From Hygrocybe punicea (lineage: Eukaryota > Basidiomycota > Agaricomycetes > Agaricales > Hygrophoraceae): 64,000 bases of DNA. The position numbers and the translations under genes are program-made. The stretch is from positions 2,418,001 to 2,482,000 of the forward strand of contig OY744473.1 of assembly GCA_963556145.1 (NCBI GenBank), written 5' to 3'. The notes beneath the pieces are model-generated. The model saw nothing but the letters and a program-made list of their open reading frames with translations, searched no databases and had not been told where the DNA came from. The first letter of the stretch is position 1. Each line of letters starts with the position of its first letter. Positions 1-10,175 of the stretch are shown here, piece by piece.

Positions 1-456
1 CTATCTTTCTGTCTATTTAGATTTTTAAAATCTTTGATGTGTAGAGAGTTACAGGTGAATTGTCATTTTCAGTGACTCCAACTTGTACAATGAATATCTC
101 CCCAACCAATGCTTGGATTGACATGGTTGTGGAGAGAAACTTGTTTTATTTTGCAAGGGCTACAAGGGCCCATACCATGTTTTTCTGTATTTTGGACTTT
201 AGCAGATCACTGTAATGTTATTTATGCAGAGGGCATTTTTGTGTACTGCTCCTTCAAATTTTCAAAATACAGAAAAACACAGTATGGGCCCTTGTAGCCC
301 TTGCAACATAAAACAAGTTTCTCTCCACAACCATGTCAATCCAAGCATTGGTTGGGGAGATATTCATTGTACAAGTTGGAGTCACTGAAAATGACAATTC
401 ACCTGTAACTCTCTACACATCAAAGATTTTAAAAATCTAAATAGACAGAAAGATAG
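1..456. repeat. Long near-perfect hairpin repeat 1 (may extend left of the window)
   Basis: Bases 1-194 reappear as their reverse complement at 263-456, separated by a 68-base loop. Apart from scattered mismatches the arms are almost perfect, and pairing runs to the window edge, so the true outer end is not visible. Transcribed, it would fold into a dsRNA hairpin of about 194 bp. The inner arm (a run resembling GGAGAGAAAC, then TGCAAGGGCTA, then TTTTTCTGTATTTT) is recognisably related to the arms of the repeat at 2731-3551, so the two belong to one family. A short ORF inside one arm is a by-product of the repeat. Probably a foldback or MITE-like element; no transposase is visible. Confidence 0.85.
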
Positions 457-699
457 CTTTCAGGGAGTAGAAAAACTTTCTCTCCAAACCATGTCAATTG
501 GTGCATTATTTCATGAGATCTTATGTTTGATTGGGTTCTCCTCTTTAAAAGATTTATTTTTCAAAAGGTCGTGACTTTTGAAAACGGTAATAATATTTTA
601 TTACATCCTTTTTTGTTCTTTAACGTTTAACGTGAGCAATCCGACTTACCTGCACAAAGGTACAAGTTGGGTTTTTTCTATGTTACTGACTACTCTCAC
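457..699. other. AT-rich spacer, nothing recognised
   Basis: Between hairpin repeat 1 and the GC-rich minisatellite. I see no coding potential or repeat structure here. Confidence 0.5.
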
Positions 700-1790
700 C
701 TAGGTTCTCGCGCGACAATGTCACCAACGGCCTCACCCACACCCAAAACCACAACAGGGCCGCTGGACTGAGGACGACGACCCAACCAATGCCCCGAAGC
801 ACACCAACGCCCTGCAACAACAACCACGGCCCCACCACGCCCAACAGGGCCGCCAACAACAACGACCACCCCACCAACGCCCAACACCGCATCCAACAGG
901 GCCACCAACGCCCGATGGTGACGAGGACGGCCCCACCAACACGCAACAGGGCCGCCAACGCCCAACGACGACGACGACGACCCTCCAAGCCCAAACCACA
1001 CCAACAGGGCCCCAACGACGACAGCCATCTCACCAACGCCCAACGCCGTATCCAACGCCGTATCCAACAGGGCCGCCAACGCAACAATGGCCCCAGCAAC
1101 GCCCAACAGGGCCGCCAACGCCCAACAACGACGAAGACGGCCCCACTATGCCCAACGGAGCCCCCAACAACAATGACAACGGCCCCACCACGCCCAACAG
1201 GGCCGCAAACGACGACGGCAACCCCACTAACGCCCAACCCCACACCAACAGGGCCGTCAACGACAACGGCCACCCCACAACGCCCAACGTCGCATCCAAC
1301 AGGGCCGCCAACGCCCAACGATGACGACGACGGCCCCACCACGCCCAACAGGACCGCCAACGACGACGGCCACCCCACTAATGCCCAACCCCACACCAAC
1401 AGGGCCGCCAACGACGAACAACAACGACGACGGCCCCACCATGCCTAACAGGGCTGCCAACAATGACGGCCCCCCCATCAACGCCCAACGCCGCATCCAA
1501 CAGGGCCGCCAACGCCCAACGGTGACGACGACGGCCCCAGCAATGCCCAACAGGATCGCCAACGCCCAACGAGGACGACGACGGCCCCAGCAACGCCCAA
1601 CGAGGATGAGGACGGCCCCAGCAACGCCCAACAGGGCCGCCAACGCCCAACGACGACGACGACGGCCCCAGCAACGCCCAACAGGACCGCCAACGCCCAA
1701 CGAGGACGACGACGGCCCCAGCAACGCCCAGCAGGGCCGCCAACGCTCAACGACGACGACGACGGCCCCACCAACACAATGACCCCCTGC
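700..1790. repeat. GC-rich minisatellite of CCAAC/ACGACGACGG units
   Basis: About 1.1 kb of imperfect tandem units built from CGCCCAACAGGGCCGCCAA and ACGACGACGACGGCCCC blocks, combined in variable order with a period of roughly 30-50 bp. Every reading frame on both strands stays open for long stretches because the units rarely contain stops; the resulting Pro/Thr/Asn-rich or Gly/Val/Leu-rich translations are biased and have no homologue I recognise. I treat these ORFs as artefacts. The base composition is sharply different from the AT-rich flanks. Confidence 0.85.
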
Positions 1791-1802
1791 AGGGCCACTA
1801 AC

Positions 1803-1856
1803 ACCTCGCGAAACACGCCGCTACATCAATTGATGTGCGTGCCGGCTTCGCGAGGT
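1803..1856. repeat. Interrupted 54-bp palindrome at the edge of the minisatellite
   Basis: Outer arms ACCTCGCGAA (1803-1812) and TTCGCGAGGT (1847-1856) enclose a second perfect palindrome, ACATCAATTGATGT, with partly paired CACGC/GCGTG between them. The nested symmetry could form a cruciform. It follows directly on the end of the minisatellite. No function is evident. Confidence 0.6.
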
Positions 1857-2730
1857 ATGTAGGCTGTCTGGGTGGGGGCCCACTGACATCCAACCGTGAC
1901 CGCAATGACGACGGCCCCAACATCCAATGGAGATGGCTGACTTCTCGTGGAGTATGCCGTTGTGGGTCCATACAGTGCTGGAAATCATGGGGCTATATAT
2001 ATAATATCTAATACATGCTTCGAGAAAAAAACTACAACTACATTACTATAGAACCCTTGAAGTCACCCACCCTGGACCCATGCCCAAGGAATAGTGGAGA
2101 GGCCATCCCCCCCACTGGTGACATGTCAAGAAATGAATGCCTGCAACTATCCACAAGCTGCACCCTCACCAGGACTTCGGTGCCCTGGCATCTAGCAGAG
2201 AAATTCGGCTCTCTCTGCCGGGGTGCGTGAAGTGGAAGTGGAAGAGCACTGAAGGCAAAACACGAAGGTTTCGGGGTTTTTAAATAAAATTGAACCATCA
2301 CATGATCGTAAACATGTGATTTTTGACGTGGGAATTAACCACATCACTCAGGAAATTGCCGGGTCACGGGTTTGGGCTGAGTTACTCCACTATCAATCTT
2401 GAAGAATATTTGGTTCAGCTTTCTGAAGTTCACTTTAGCCTCTCTGGTCTCTCTGATCTCTCTTACCTCACTCTCACTCTCTAATCTACTACATACCACA
2501 CAAACAATAGCCTGGGAAATTCAGGCAATACTCAAAGCTCACTCAAAGCTCACTATAACAAATATGTCTCTACCACAAACAATGAAAAAGAAAAAACTTT
2601 GAACATCAAAGAGTTGCACCAGCTTCAAAAGGAGAGGAAGAGAGCCAACAAAACCACTTTCACCTGATGACAATGACATTCTTGACAAGGTTTGTGCCAT
2701 TTTGATAATGCTTCTTTGCATGCTGATGTA
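1857..2730. other. Gene-free stretch
   Basis: Mixed-composition sequence with only short ORFs (71 aa or less) of no recognisable family. CTCACTCAAAGCTCACTCAAAG near 2530 is a short direct duplication. No gene is supported. Confidence 0.5.
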
Positions 2731-3551
2731 TTACAGCCGTTTGTGGTGAGCTTGACACTTGTGGGAAATTTTTTGATTGATTAAAATAATATGGACTTGG
2801 TGAAAATTTCTGTGCTCTACCTTGTATCTCATGAAGTACTGCATGGATTAACATGGTTACAGAGGGAAAGTTGTACTATTTCTTAAGGGCTATCTACTGC
2901 TATCATTACATTTGAACCATATTTTGTATTTGGTGACTTGTGGATGAAACAAAAGGTAAACCAGTACTTTTTGACACCCAAAATGATATTGTCAAATTAT
3001 GGCATCAAATGAACTCCTATGAAAAGAATTGTAGGGAGAAATTTATTCATTTTTTCAAGGGCTAAAAGTACATATACCGTGTTTTTCTTTATTTTTGTCC
3101 TTTGAGGCAATATTTCATCTGTACTATGTTTGTCCACATTAGGGTTGAAATGCCACAAGAATCACGATTATGAGCTCAAAGGACAAAAATAAAGAAAAAC
3201 ACGGTATATGTACTTTTAGCCCTTGAAAAAATGAATAAATTTCTCCCTACAATTCTTTTCATAGGAGTTCATTTGATGCCATAATTTGACAATATCATTT
3301 TGGGTGTCAAAAAGTACTGGTTTACCTTTTGTTTCATCCACAAGTCACCAAATACAAAATATGGTCCAAATGTAATGATAGCAGTAGATAGCCCTTAAGA
3401 AATAGTACAACTTTCCCTCTGTAACCATGTTAATCCATGCAGTACTTCATGAGATACAAGGTAGAGCACAGAAATTTTCACCAAGTCCATATTATTTTAA
3501 TCAATCAAAAAATTTCCCACAAGTGTCAAGCTCACCACAAACGGCTGTAAT
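2731..3551. repeat. Long near-perfect hairpin repeat 2
   Basis: Left arm 2731-3106 and right arm 3175-3551 are reverse complements with only one or two visible mismatches; the loop is 68 bases. The tips read TTACAGCCGTTT and AAACGGCTGTAA. The same tip is found on the hairpin repeat at 44844-45493, whose arms are otherwise unrelated. Reading the tip as TA followed by CAGCCGTTT would fit a TA target duplication flanking a TIR element, as in Tc1/mariner-like MITEs, but this is inference. Transcripts would form a 376-bp dsRNA hairpin. Confidence 0.9.
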
Positions 3552-3603
3552 CTTCAGTAGAAAATTGCCAATTGGTTTAACAATCCCAATCAAATAAGAA
3601 GAA

Positions 3604-3945
3604 AGTAGGAGATTTCCAGGAGTCAGAAAGTCATGTTGAGAAGGATAATGGTGATTCAATGGCTAAATTCTCAAGGCATTTTTCTAAATGGAAGGATAGT
3701 GACTTTTATGATGAGTGGTGTGAATTTGCCCAGTCATTTTGCAAAGGTATTTTATCAAGGTATTCCATGTAAGCAAACATTCAGAAAGAAGATGAAAGTT
3801 CCAAGCTGTCACCCAGGGCTGTCACAAATTGTGATGATGAAAAATATCCATATCTGCCTGAGAAGGGAGTTGAAGCTGATCCTGTGGTTGTGTGGATGGT
3901 GATCTGTAACTTTGTCAAATTGGTTTGGGATAGGTTCTGAAAATA
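3604..3945 (+). pseudogene. Relic of an unidentified protein-coding gene
   Basis: One frame reads about 115 codons of balanced amino-acid composition, with stretches such as FSKWKDSDFYDEWCEFAQ and YPYLPEKGVEADPVVVW, broken by one in-frame TAA near 3767. Downstream (to about 4270) the frame is repeatedly interrupted. The composition looks like real protein rather than noise, but I do not recognise the family. It may belong to a transposon-associated gene. No promoter or intron structure could be assigned. Confidence 0.3.
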
Positions 3946-4390
3946 CTGTCAGAATAATAATCCTGTTTGCAGCCTTATATAGTGAAACTTCCACTGCACA
4001 CTGGAAGGATATTGAAGAAGATCCTCACAAGTTTTTTGAGTCAAGATCTATTCCTCAGAACAGGGACATCCTTATCAAGAAGCCATCACACTTTACAAAC
4101 TGATGTGCTAATGGGTTTTATCATTACTGGTTCACATTGCAAGAGGAAGGAAAACAACCATCACAGGTCAGACAGAAGTTGCATGCTTTAGATAAGCAGA
4201 GGCAAACTGCCATCAAGAAGAAGACAAGCAAGCCATACTTGGAGGTGGAAGATGCTGAGGAGGACATTGAAGTATGAATATATATATATGAATAAAAGAA
4301 GAAAAGTATTGAATTGACAGCATAAATTGAACATTGATGTTACCAACATTGTTATGATTAGGAGGATAATTAGGAGGGTATATATATACC

Positions 4391-5022
4391 TGAAAAGATC
4401 AGCCTGGACCATTTCAGCTGGCCCAGGATATATCCTAAAAGCACCAGCCTGGACCATGTCAGTTGGGCCAGGATATATCCTGAGAACAGCAGCCTGGACC
4501 ATCTCAGTTGGCCCAGGATATATCCTGGGAACACCAGCCTGGACCATCTCAGTTGGGCCAGGATATATCCTGAGAACATCAGCCTAGACCATCTCAGTTG
4601 GGCCAGGATATATCCTGAGAACATCAGGCTGGACCATGTCAGTTGGGCCAGGATATATCCTGAGAACAGCAGCCTGGACCATCTCAGTTGGCCCAGGATA
4701 TATCCTGGAAACACCAGCCTGGACCATCTCAGTTGGCCCAAAATATATCCTGGGAACATCAGGCTGGACCATCTCAGTTGGGCCAGGATATATCCTGAGA
4801 ACATCAGGCTGGACCATGTCAGTTGGGCCAGGATATATCCTGAGAACAGCAGCCTGGACCATCTCAGTTGGCCCAGGATATATCCTGGAAACACCAGCCT
4901 GGACCATCTCAGTTGGCCCAAAATATATCCTGGGAACATCAGGCTGGACCATCTCAGTTGGGCCAGGATATATCCTGGGAACACCAGCCTGGACCATCTC
5001 AGTTGGGCCAGGATATATCTCA
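4391..5022. repeat. 45-bp minisatellite with a 180-bp higher-order unit
   Basis: About 14 tandem copies of a 45-bp unit containing GCCTGGACCATCTCAGTTGG and the palindrome GGATATATCC (in some copies CCCAGGATATATCCTGGG). Variants recur in blocks of four: 4621-4800 and 4801-4980 differ by only two or so bases over 180 bp, so the array grew by recent four-unit duplications. Since 45 is a multiple of 3 and the unit lacks stops in several frames, it produces open frames of 119-204 codons on both strands (for example repeated GYILAQLRWSSLMFP). These are not supported as genes. Confidence 0.9.
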
Positions 5023-5104
5023 GCCTGATTCAGCTATCCCCAAGCCAGTTGGGCAATCTCATTTTCAGGCATCCCAAGTGAGTTGGTAATATCTTGCTGA
5101 ATGC

Positions 5105-6373
5105 CCTGAATACTGACACAAAAGTAGGGCAGCTGGAGCACACATGATTCTGTATTGCAGTTTGAAGTACTGCATGATTCATTTTTGAGTGCACATGGAT
5201 GCTATGGCTAGCTGCAATAATTTTCAAATGTGCAATGGTTAATTTAGGAGTCAACAGTGCAAACGGGTGATTTACAATTACAAATGACTTCTCAGCTGAT
5301 GATTTCAGTGAGAGGGCTTCTTCTTTTGACATGTAAGAGTGGAATTTACATTTAAATGCATCACTATCATTGTCATTGGTTGAAGCAGGAATTAGTTCAT
5401 GAAGTGAGAATACATTTGCTTTGCCTCCACCAATACATTCAATATGAATATTAGCACTGAAAGGTATTTTGTCAAACTTGAAAATGTCATATAATTTCGA
5501 AGTTTTATTGCAAATATAGTAAGCAGACATTTGAAAAGCAAGGAAATGATACAGAACTAAGACAAGCAACAGAATTGCTCCACTGGCTAATACAGGTAGT
5601 TTGTTTATATATTCTCTGAACAGATTCTGTTGAAGTTTCAACTTAACATACATGCACTTATTAGCAATGCTGGTTGTACAATAATACTCAGAAAGCAAAA
5701 CACACATGTTCAAGAAGATTCTGGCATATAGTTCAAATAGAAAAGAGGGATGAGCTGATTGACAACTAGAAAGAACAAATTCACTACTGTTGTGGATACT
5801 TGTGATTTTTTCCGAGATTTGTGATGTGAAACAAGAGGTAGACTGATGAACAGAGACTAAACTTGGTAAATAAGTGGGATTTTCATATTTTGTCAGATTG
5901 TCTTTATAAAAATTCAAAGTAACAGGGCATAGAATGACCTTTTGTATGACAGACACAGTTGGTATGACATGGACATTTTGTAGGACATTTCCAAGAGGCA
6001 CAAGGCCAATTCTAGTAACAGCACATTGTGTCCAAGACATTGCAAGAATAGAAATCACTAGATATTGCAACATTTTTAACATTGTTATAGCCAATTTTGT
6101 GGTTTTCACATTGAGTGTGTGATCATTGATCATATGAGCATCACTCAGGCATTTTGCCTTGAGGCCATTGGGTGCATAATCATTGACTGTTTGAGCATTG
6201 CTCACATGGGCATCGCCCAGGCATTCCGCCTCTTGCCCATCGGGCGCATGGTCATCGACCGGATCAGCATTAACTGCACACACATAAAAGTGAAATATAC
6301 CAGAATTTTTGCATTTTTGAACTATACAAGGCAAGTTATATAAGCATGCAATCCTGAATGGTGAGAGATTCAT
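5105..6373 (-). pseudogene. N-terminal fragment of a Helitron Rep-helicase protein (HeA)
   Basis: An open frame of about 420 codons. Its C-terminal half aligns by eye with residues of the HeG protein (53.3-53.8 kb): both share a hydrophobic stretch AILLLVLVLYHFLAFQMSAY, then CNKTSKLYDIFK, ECIGGGKAN, FHSYM and IQNHVC. Near 5105 the similarity ends abruptly and about 25 unrelated residues lead to a stop, so the fragment is cut short before the DUF6570, Rep and helicase regions. The N-terminal part contains imperfect copies of a DHAPDGQEAECLGDAH-type repeat and differs from HeG. Start codon uncertain; HeG uses an extra upstream exon. Confidence 0.6.
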
Positions 6374-6429
6374 ACCTGAGCTAGTAAATGTCCAAAGTAA
6401 ACCTGCAAGTCAACAAATGAGCTCATATA

Positions 6430-7400
6430 ATCTCATAGGGTGAAAAAATGCAAAATTCACACATACCTGGAAAGTTGAGGAGGAAACATGCTATAAAATG
6501 ATAAATTATGTTAACAAACAATAATATATACAAAGAGAAAACATTACCAATAACAAAACAGAGCCAAATAAAAGAAAAGACATAAAAATCAGAAGAATAT
6601 TTGACTTTTACATCTACAAAAAAACTTATGTCAGCATTGGACCCTGAATGATGCAGGGACATCACCTGATTCAGATTGCATTTTTTCGGAGTCTGAATAT
6701 GAAAAACTGAGCTTAAACAAGCATAAAAGGTGAAAAAACATGCAATTTATACATACTTTGAAAATGAACAGGGAGATGGGCTGTAAAATGATAGGTTATG
6801 TTAAGAAACAATAATATTTACAAATTGAAGACATTGCCAGTGGTCCAGGAAAGAAAGTAGAGCCATATAGCAGAAAAAGCATGAAAATCCGAAGAATTTT
6901 CAAATTTTATGTCTATAAAAGGAAATATTATGTCAGCATTGGACCCTGAATGGTCCGGGCACATCACCTGATCCAGATCACTGTTTTTCGGAGTCTGAAT
7001 ATGGAAAACTGGGCTTAAACAAGCCAAAAAGGTGAAAAAATGCAAAATTTACATATACTTTGAAAATGAACAGGGAGATGGGCTATATTATGGCAGTTTA
7101 CATTAACAAACAATATGGTATACAAATTGAAGACATTACCAGTGATCCAGGAAACAAAACAGAGCCACAGGAAATAAAAAGCACAAAAATCCGAAGAATT
7201 TTTAACTTTTATGTCTATAAAAGGAAATGTTATGTCAGCATTGGACCCTGAATGGTCCGGGCACATCACCTGATCCAGGTCGCATTTTTTCGGAGTCTGA
7301 ATATGAAAAACTGAGCTTAAACGAGCCAAAAAGGTCAAAAAACGCGGACTTAACGCACCAAATGGGGAAGGTAGTGGTTCAGGTTCAAGAGGCAAAAGCG
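6430..7400. repeat. About 300-bp tandem repeats in the HeA 5' region
   Basis: Three to four copies of a roughly 300-bp unit, recognisable by TTCGGAGTCTGAATATG at about 6688, 6989 and 7290 and by TCAGCATTGGACCCTGAATG just before each. The same repeats lie upstream of the HeG gene (54.9-55.45 kb), so they are part of the Helitron 5' region, possibly promoter or Rep-related. Short minus-strand ORFs here are repeats of one another and are not credible genes. Confidence 0.75.
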
Positions 7401-8220
7401 CAATAAGGTTCACAGTCTGGGTTCAAATGGTGATCTGACTAATGATTACATAATCATGATTATGTAAGAAAATTGACCAAAACCAAAATTGAAATACAAA
7501 GTAATCTAACCATATTGGGTTTATTTATTTGTATTTGTTTGTCCCAAAGGCCAAGTTGCAACATCACTCACAAATGTCCAGTGATAATATTTCTAAAAGA
7601 GAACATGATTTGTCGTTGTTTACATCTATTTGTATTTGTTTACTAAAGCTCAAATTAGACTACAAGGACCAAAACATATGATAAAACTTGTATCATTATG
7701 TTATATAGTTATATTGGTAGCGTGCAATGAATGTTATGATGATCAATATAAAATTTAGCAAACTTTGTGAAAATTGCCCTATATGATTAGACTGGTCACA
7801 TGTGACTGTCACCATTGCGATCAGCATAAAATTTGGTATACAATATCAGAAATTACCTTATATGGTTAGATTGGATCCATGTGACTGTCACACCTTGTCC
7901 GAAATGGTTGTCTTAGTCAGCAGGTCGATTTTCAGCTGATTCCGATAAGAATTGAAGTCAGTATGAATATTTTGAATATAATCAAAAAAGTAGTTTGTCT
8001 TTTCTGAGACAACCCATATTTGGATGCTTATCTAAGCTTGTCCAAACATGGCTAGAACCGCATGTTAATTTCCAGCATATCAAGTAGAATCATACCTCCG
8101 ACCAAAAATGAAAGTTCCTTACATGCGATCAACTTTATCAATTAATTAATTAATTACGAACCCTCACTGAACCAGGTCTGATAAAGAACGAGTCTTTTAA
8201 TAAATTAAAAGAACTCGTAA

Positions 8221-9039
8221 CAGACAGGCTGTGTCAATTGACAAGGTATTTAGCATGATGGATGCAGGTATGTATAGTTGCATCTTTGTTGGCTGAGCTG
8301 CAGTTATAATAAGCCACCATGCTGACTATAGTCAACTGTAGTCAGCTATAGTCGGCTACCTCTGGCTACTGAGTTGGACTAGAAAAAAAACCATGTTAGC
8401 TTAGCCATAACCCCAGCTAACCTTGGCTGACTTGTGGCTAGCCTAGCTGCAGCAACAATATTTGGTTCATGCTATAGTATTCTATGAAGTTTATTCCATA
8501 CTAACATGTATATAATTAATATACCAACATTATATAATTAGTATACCAACCAACATTATAGTTAGTCAAATATTGGTTATGCTACCTATATATACACCAG
8601 ATAGTGAATAGCATGGGTATTGATATAGATTCCTGGACCTGCCTGCATTTTTGTAAGCCTTGGATCATCCAATACAGTGAAGTATTGAGCTAGATATGCT
8701 CAAAACACTAGAACAAAGTTTTTTCAGCATATCTAGCTCAATACTTGACCATTTTGGATGATCTGGGGCTTAGAATAACAGGTAAAACCCATGGGTCCAA
8801 CATGTGCAGGTACTAGTACAGTCAAAGATACCTCAGGGTTACTGGTGCCATTCACTAACATCAGATTTCCTCATTCATTTCAATACTAAGCTGTGCTTAA
8901 GTTATCGTCAGAGTCTAACCACTTGTATTCATGCAACTTATGTTCAACAGAATGTTACAATTATACCATGTATTTTGTATGCAAAAGAAGAAAAAAGAAC
9001 TCGTTCATGCCATGCGAAGCACTGGCCCTCTAAACAAGT
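8221..9039 (+). mobile_element. 3' terminal portion of a Helitron2-like element, same as the HeG 3' end
   Basis: This 0.82-kb block is the reverse complement, almost base for base, of 32789-33612. It ends with the family tail: AAGAACTCGTT, a hairpin GCCATGCGAAGCACTGGC, then CCTCTAAACAAGT. Its left side is cut by HeA, which sits exactly where the other copy continues with TCTTGCAAGG. It therefore appears to be the end of a longer element, perhaps a second HeG-like copy, whose remainder lies beyond HeA or has been lost. The long interior is rich in AGCTGCAG/CTATAGTCAGC-type short repeats. No coding content. Confidence 0.7.
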
Positions 9040-9049
9040 AGCATAGAAG

Positions 9050-9460
9050 GGTGGCTGTCTGGGCCATGGAAGATGTGATTGTGCAGTCTGTGCATGATCT
9101 TCTTTCACCTTTCTCAAGTCACCGGATGGGGATGGCTGTCTGGGCCATGGAGGGTGTGGTTATGCAGTCTGTGCATGACCCTCCTCCAGTCTCCAATATG
9201 ATTCACCAGAGGGGGCAATCTGTGCCATGGGAGTTGTAATTGTGCAGCCTGTGCACTATTCACTTCCACCCTTTGGATGTGTGCTGTTAAGGACAGTCTC
9301 TCTGGACCCTTCGAAGACTCGAGACTGGGACTTTGTCGGACCTCCCTTGAGACTTGTCTAGAGGGGCACTCAGTAAATTTTAAAATAAGAATGGTCTCCC
9401 TGGACCCTTCAAAGACTTGACACTGAGATTTTGTTGGATCTTTCTTGAGACTTGCCTGGT
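9050..9460. repeat. Two small direct-repeat clusters
   Basis: GGCTGTCTGGGCCATGGA followed by GTGCAGTCTGTGCATGA occurs three times with a spacing of about 77-80 bp (9050-9260). A second unit, TGGACCCTTCGAAGACTCGA through GAGACTTG, occurs twice about 96 bp apart (9295-9455). Degenerate; no gene. Confidence 0.6.
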
Positions 9461-9611
9461 ATTGTCAGAGTTTTATTCAATTCTCTTGAAAATGACATAA
9501 TATTTGTGTAAATAATCTTGATTTCATCAAATAACAACATATCATATATACAACAAAAGAGATAGGGACTGTGTGTACTAGCCAGGTCCCTTTTTTTTTT
9601 TTTTTTTTTTT

Positions 9612-10175
9612 GTCAATTTTATTGTCCTGCAGGGCTGTACCCTATGTCAGACATTACATGTGAGGCATGAGTAGTAGTGGAATGTGGATATGGGTATCTA
9701 ATCTAGATTTGGGGTTTTAACCATTGTGTGAGCTCAGTTTGTGAATGCAACCACGACAAAGTAAGTTCCCCGTGGTCCCAGCATATCCGATACTGTTTTA
9801 GTCACCTGATCTGAGAGAGCGCCTAAGGATTGCTAGTGTGGGTACAGTGTGGTGGGGTCTGGGCCGATTAAGTGCTCGGCCGATGAACGGTCATGCACGG
9901 GAGGGATAATGCCGCTGTGGGGGGAGGTGGAGTGATGACGATGGGATGGGGGTGTGGGATGTGGAGTGTGGGAGGTATTCTTCGGTTGTGGGTCCAGGGT
10001 CGTATCGTGAGGGTGTTGGTGTTGGTGTCGGAGTCAGTGTGTATGTTGGTCTTTTCTTTTCTCTTCTCGTGGTAGGGGGTGTAGCGGGTATCTCGACGTG
10101 AGCGAGTGAGTGTGTGTGTGCACAAGTGTGTGTGTGTGCGGTAAGGTGGGAGGAGTGTGCTGTGGGAATTGTTAG
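9612..10175 (-). other. LINE 3' untranslated region
   Basis: Lies between the last LINE stop codon (10176-10178) and the poly(A) tract at 9591-9611. It contains GT-rich and purine-rich stretches. No separate gene is supported. Confidence 0.6.

Larger units (their letters stand above)
5105..8219 (-). mobile_element. HeA: 5' portion of a Helitron2-like element, truncated
   Basis: The 5' terminus lies at the right end (8146-8219): read on the minus strand it starts TACGAGTTCTTTTAA, forms an imperfect hairpin with TTAAAAGACTCGT, and continues to GGGTTCGTAATTA. Behind it come the GTCACATGTGAC palindromes, about 300-bp tandem repeats, and the N-terminal part of a Helitron protein. The order and sequence match the 5' half of HeG (54-56.3 kb). 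Homology stops near 5105, so the Rep, helicase and 3' end are missing or outside the window. The flank read on the minus strand is CCTGTCTGT, and the uninterrupted form of that site is present at 33612, so insertion was after a T with no duplication. Confidence 0.75.

Noticed and set aside
683..1816. Several overlapping ORFs of 88-242 codons on both strands
   Set aside because: All arise from the minisatellite; translations are low-complexity in every frame.
4188..5028. ORFs of 119-204 codons with repeating GYILAQLRWS motifs
   Set aside because: A 45-bp stop-free unit opens frames on both strands; no non-repetitive domain, intron or flanking gene structure.
6423..7413. Four similar minus-strand ORFs (75-132 codons) with SGSNADI and WLCF motifs
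   Set aside because: They are copies of one ORF produced by the 300-bp repeat in the Helitron 5' region, and the reading is not conserved in length.
8804..9046. An 80-codon ORF repeated at 32779-33024
   Set aside because: It overlaps the Helitron 3' tail and is duplicated only because the whole 3' block is duplicated.
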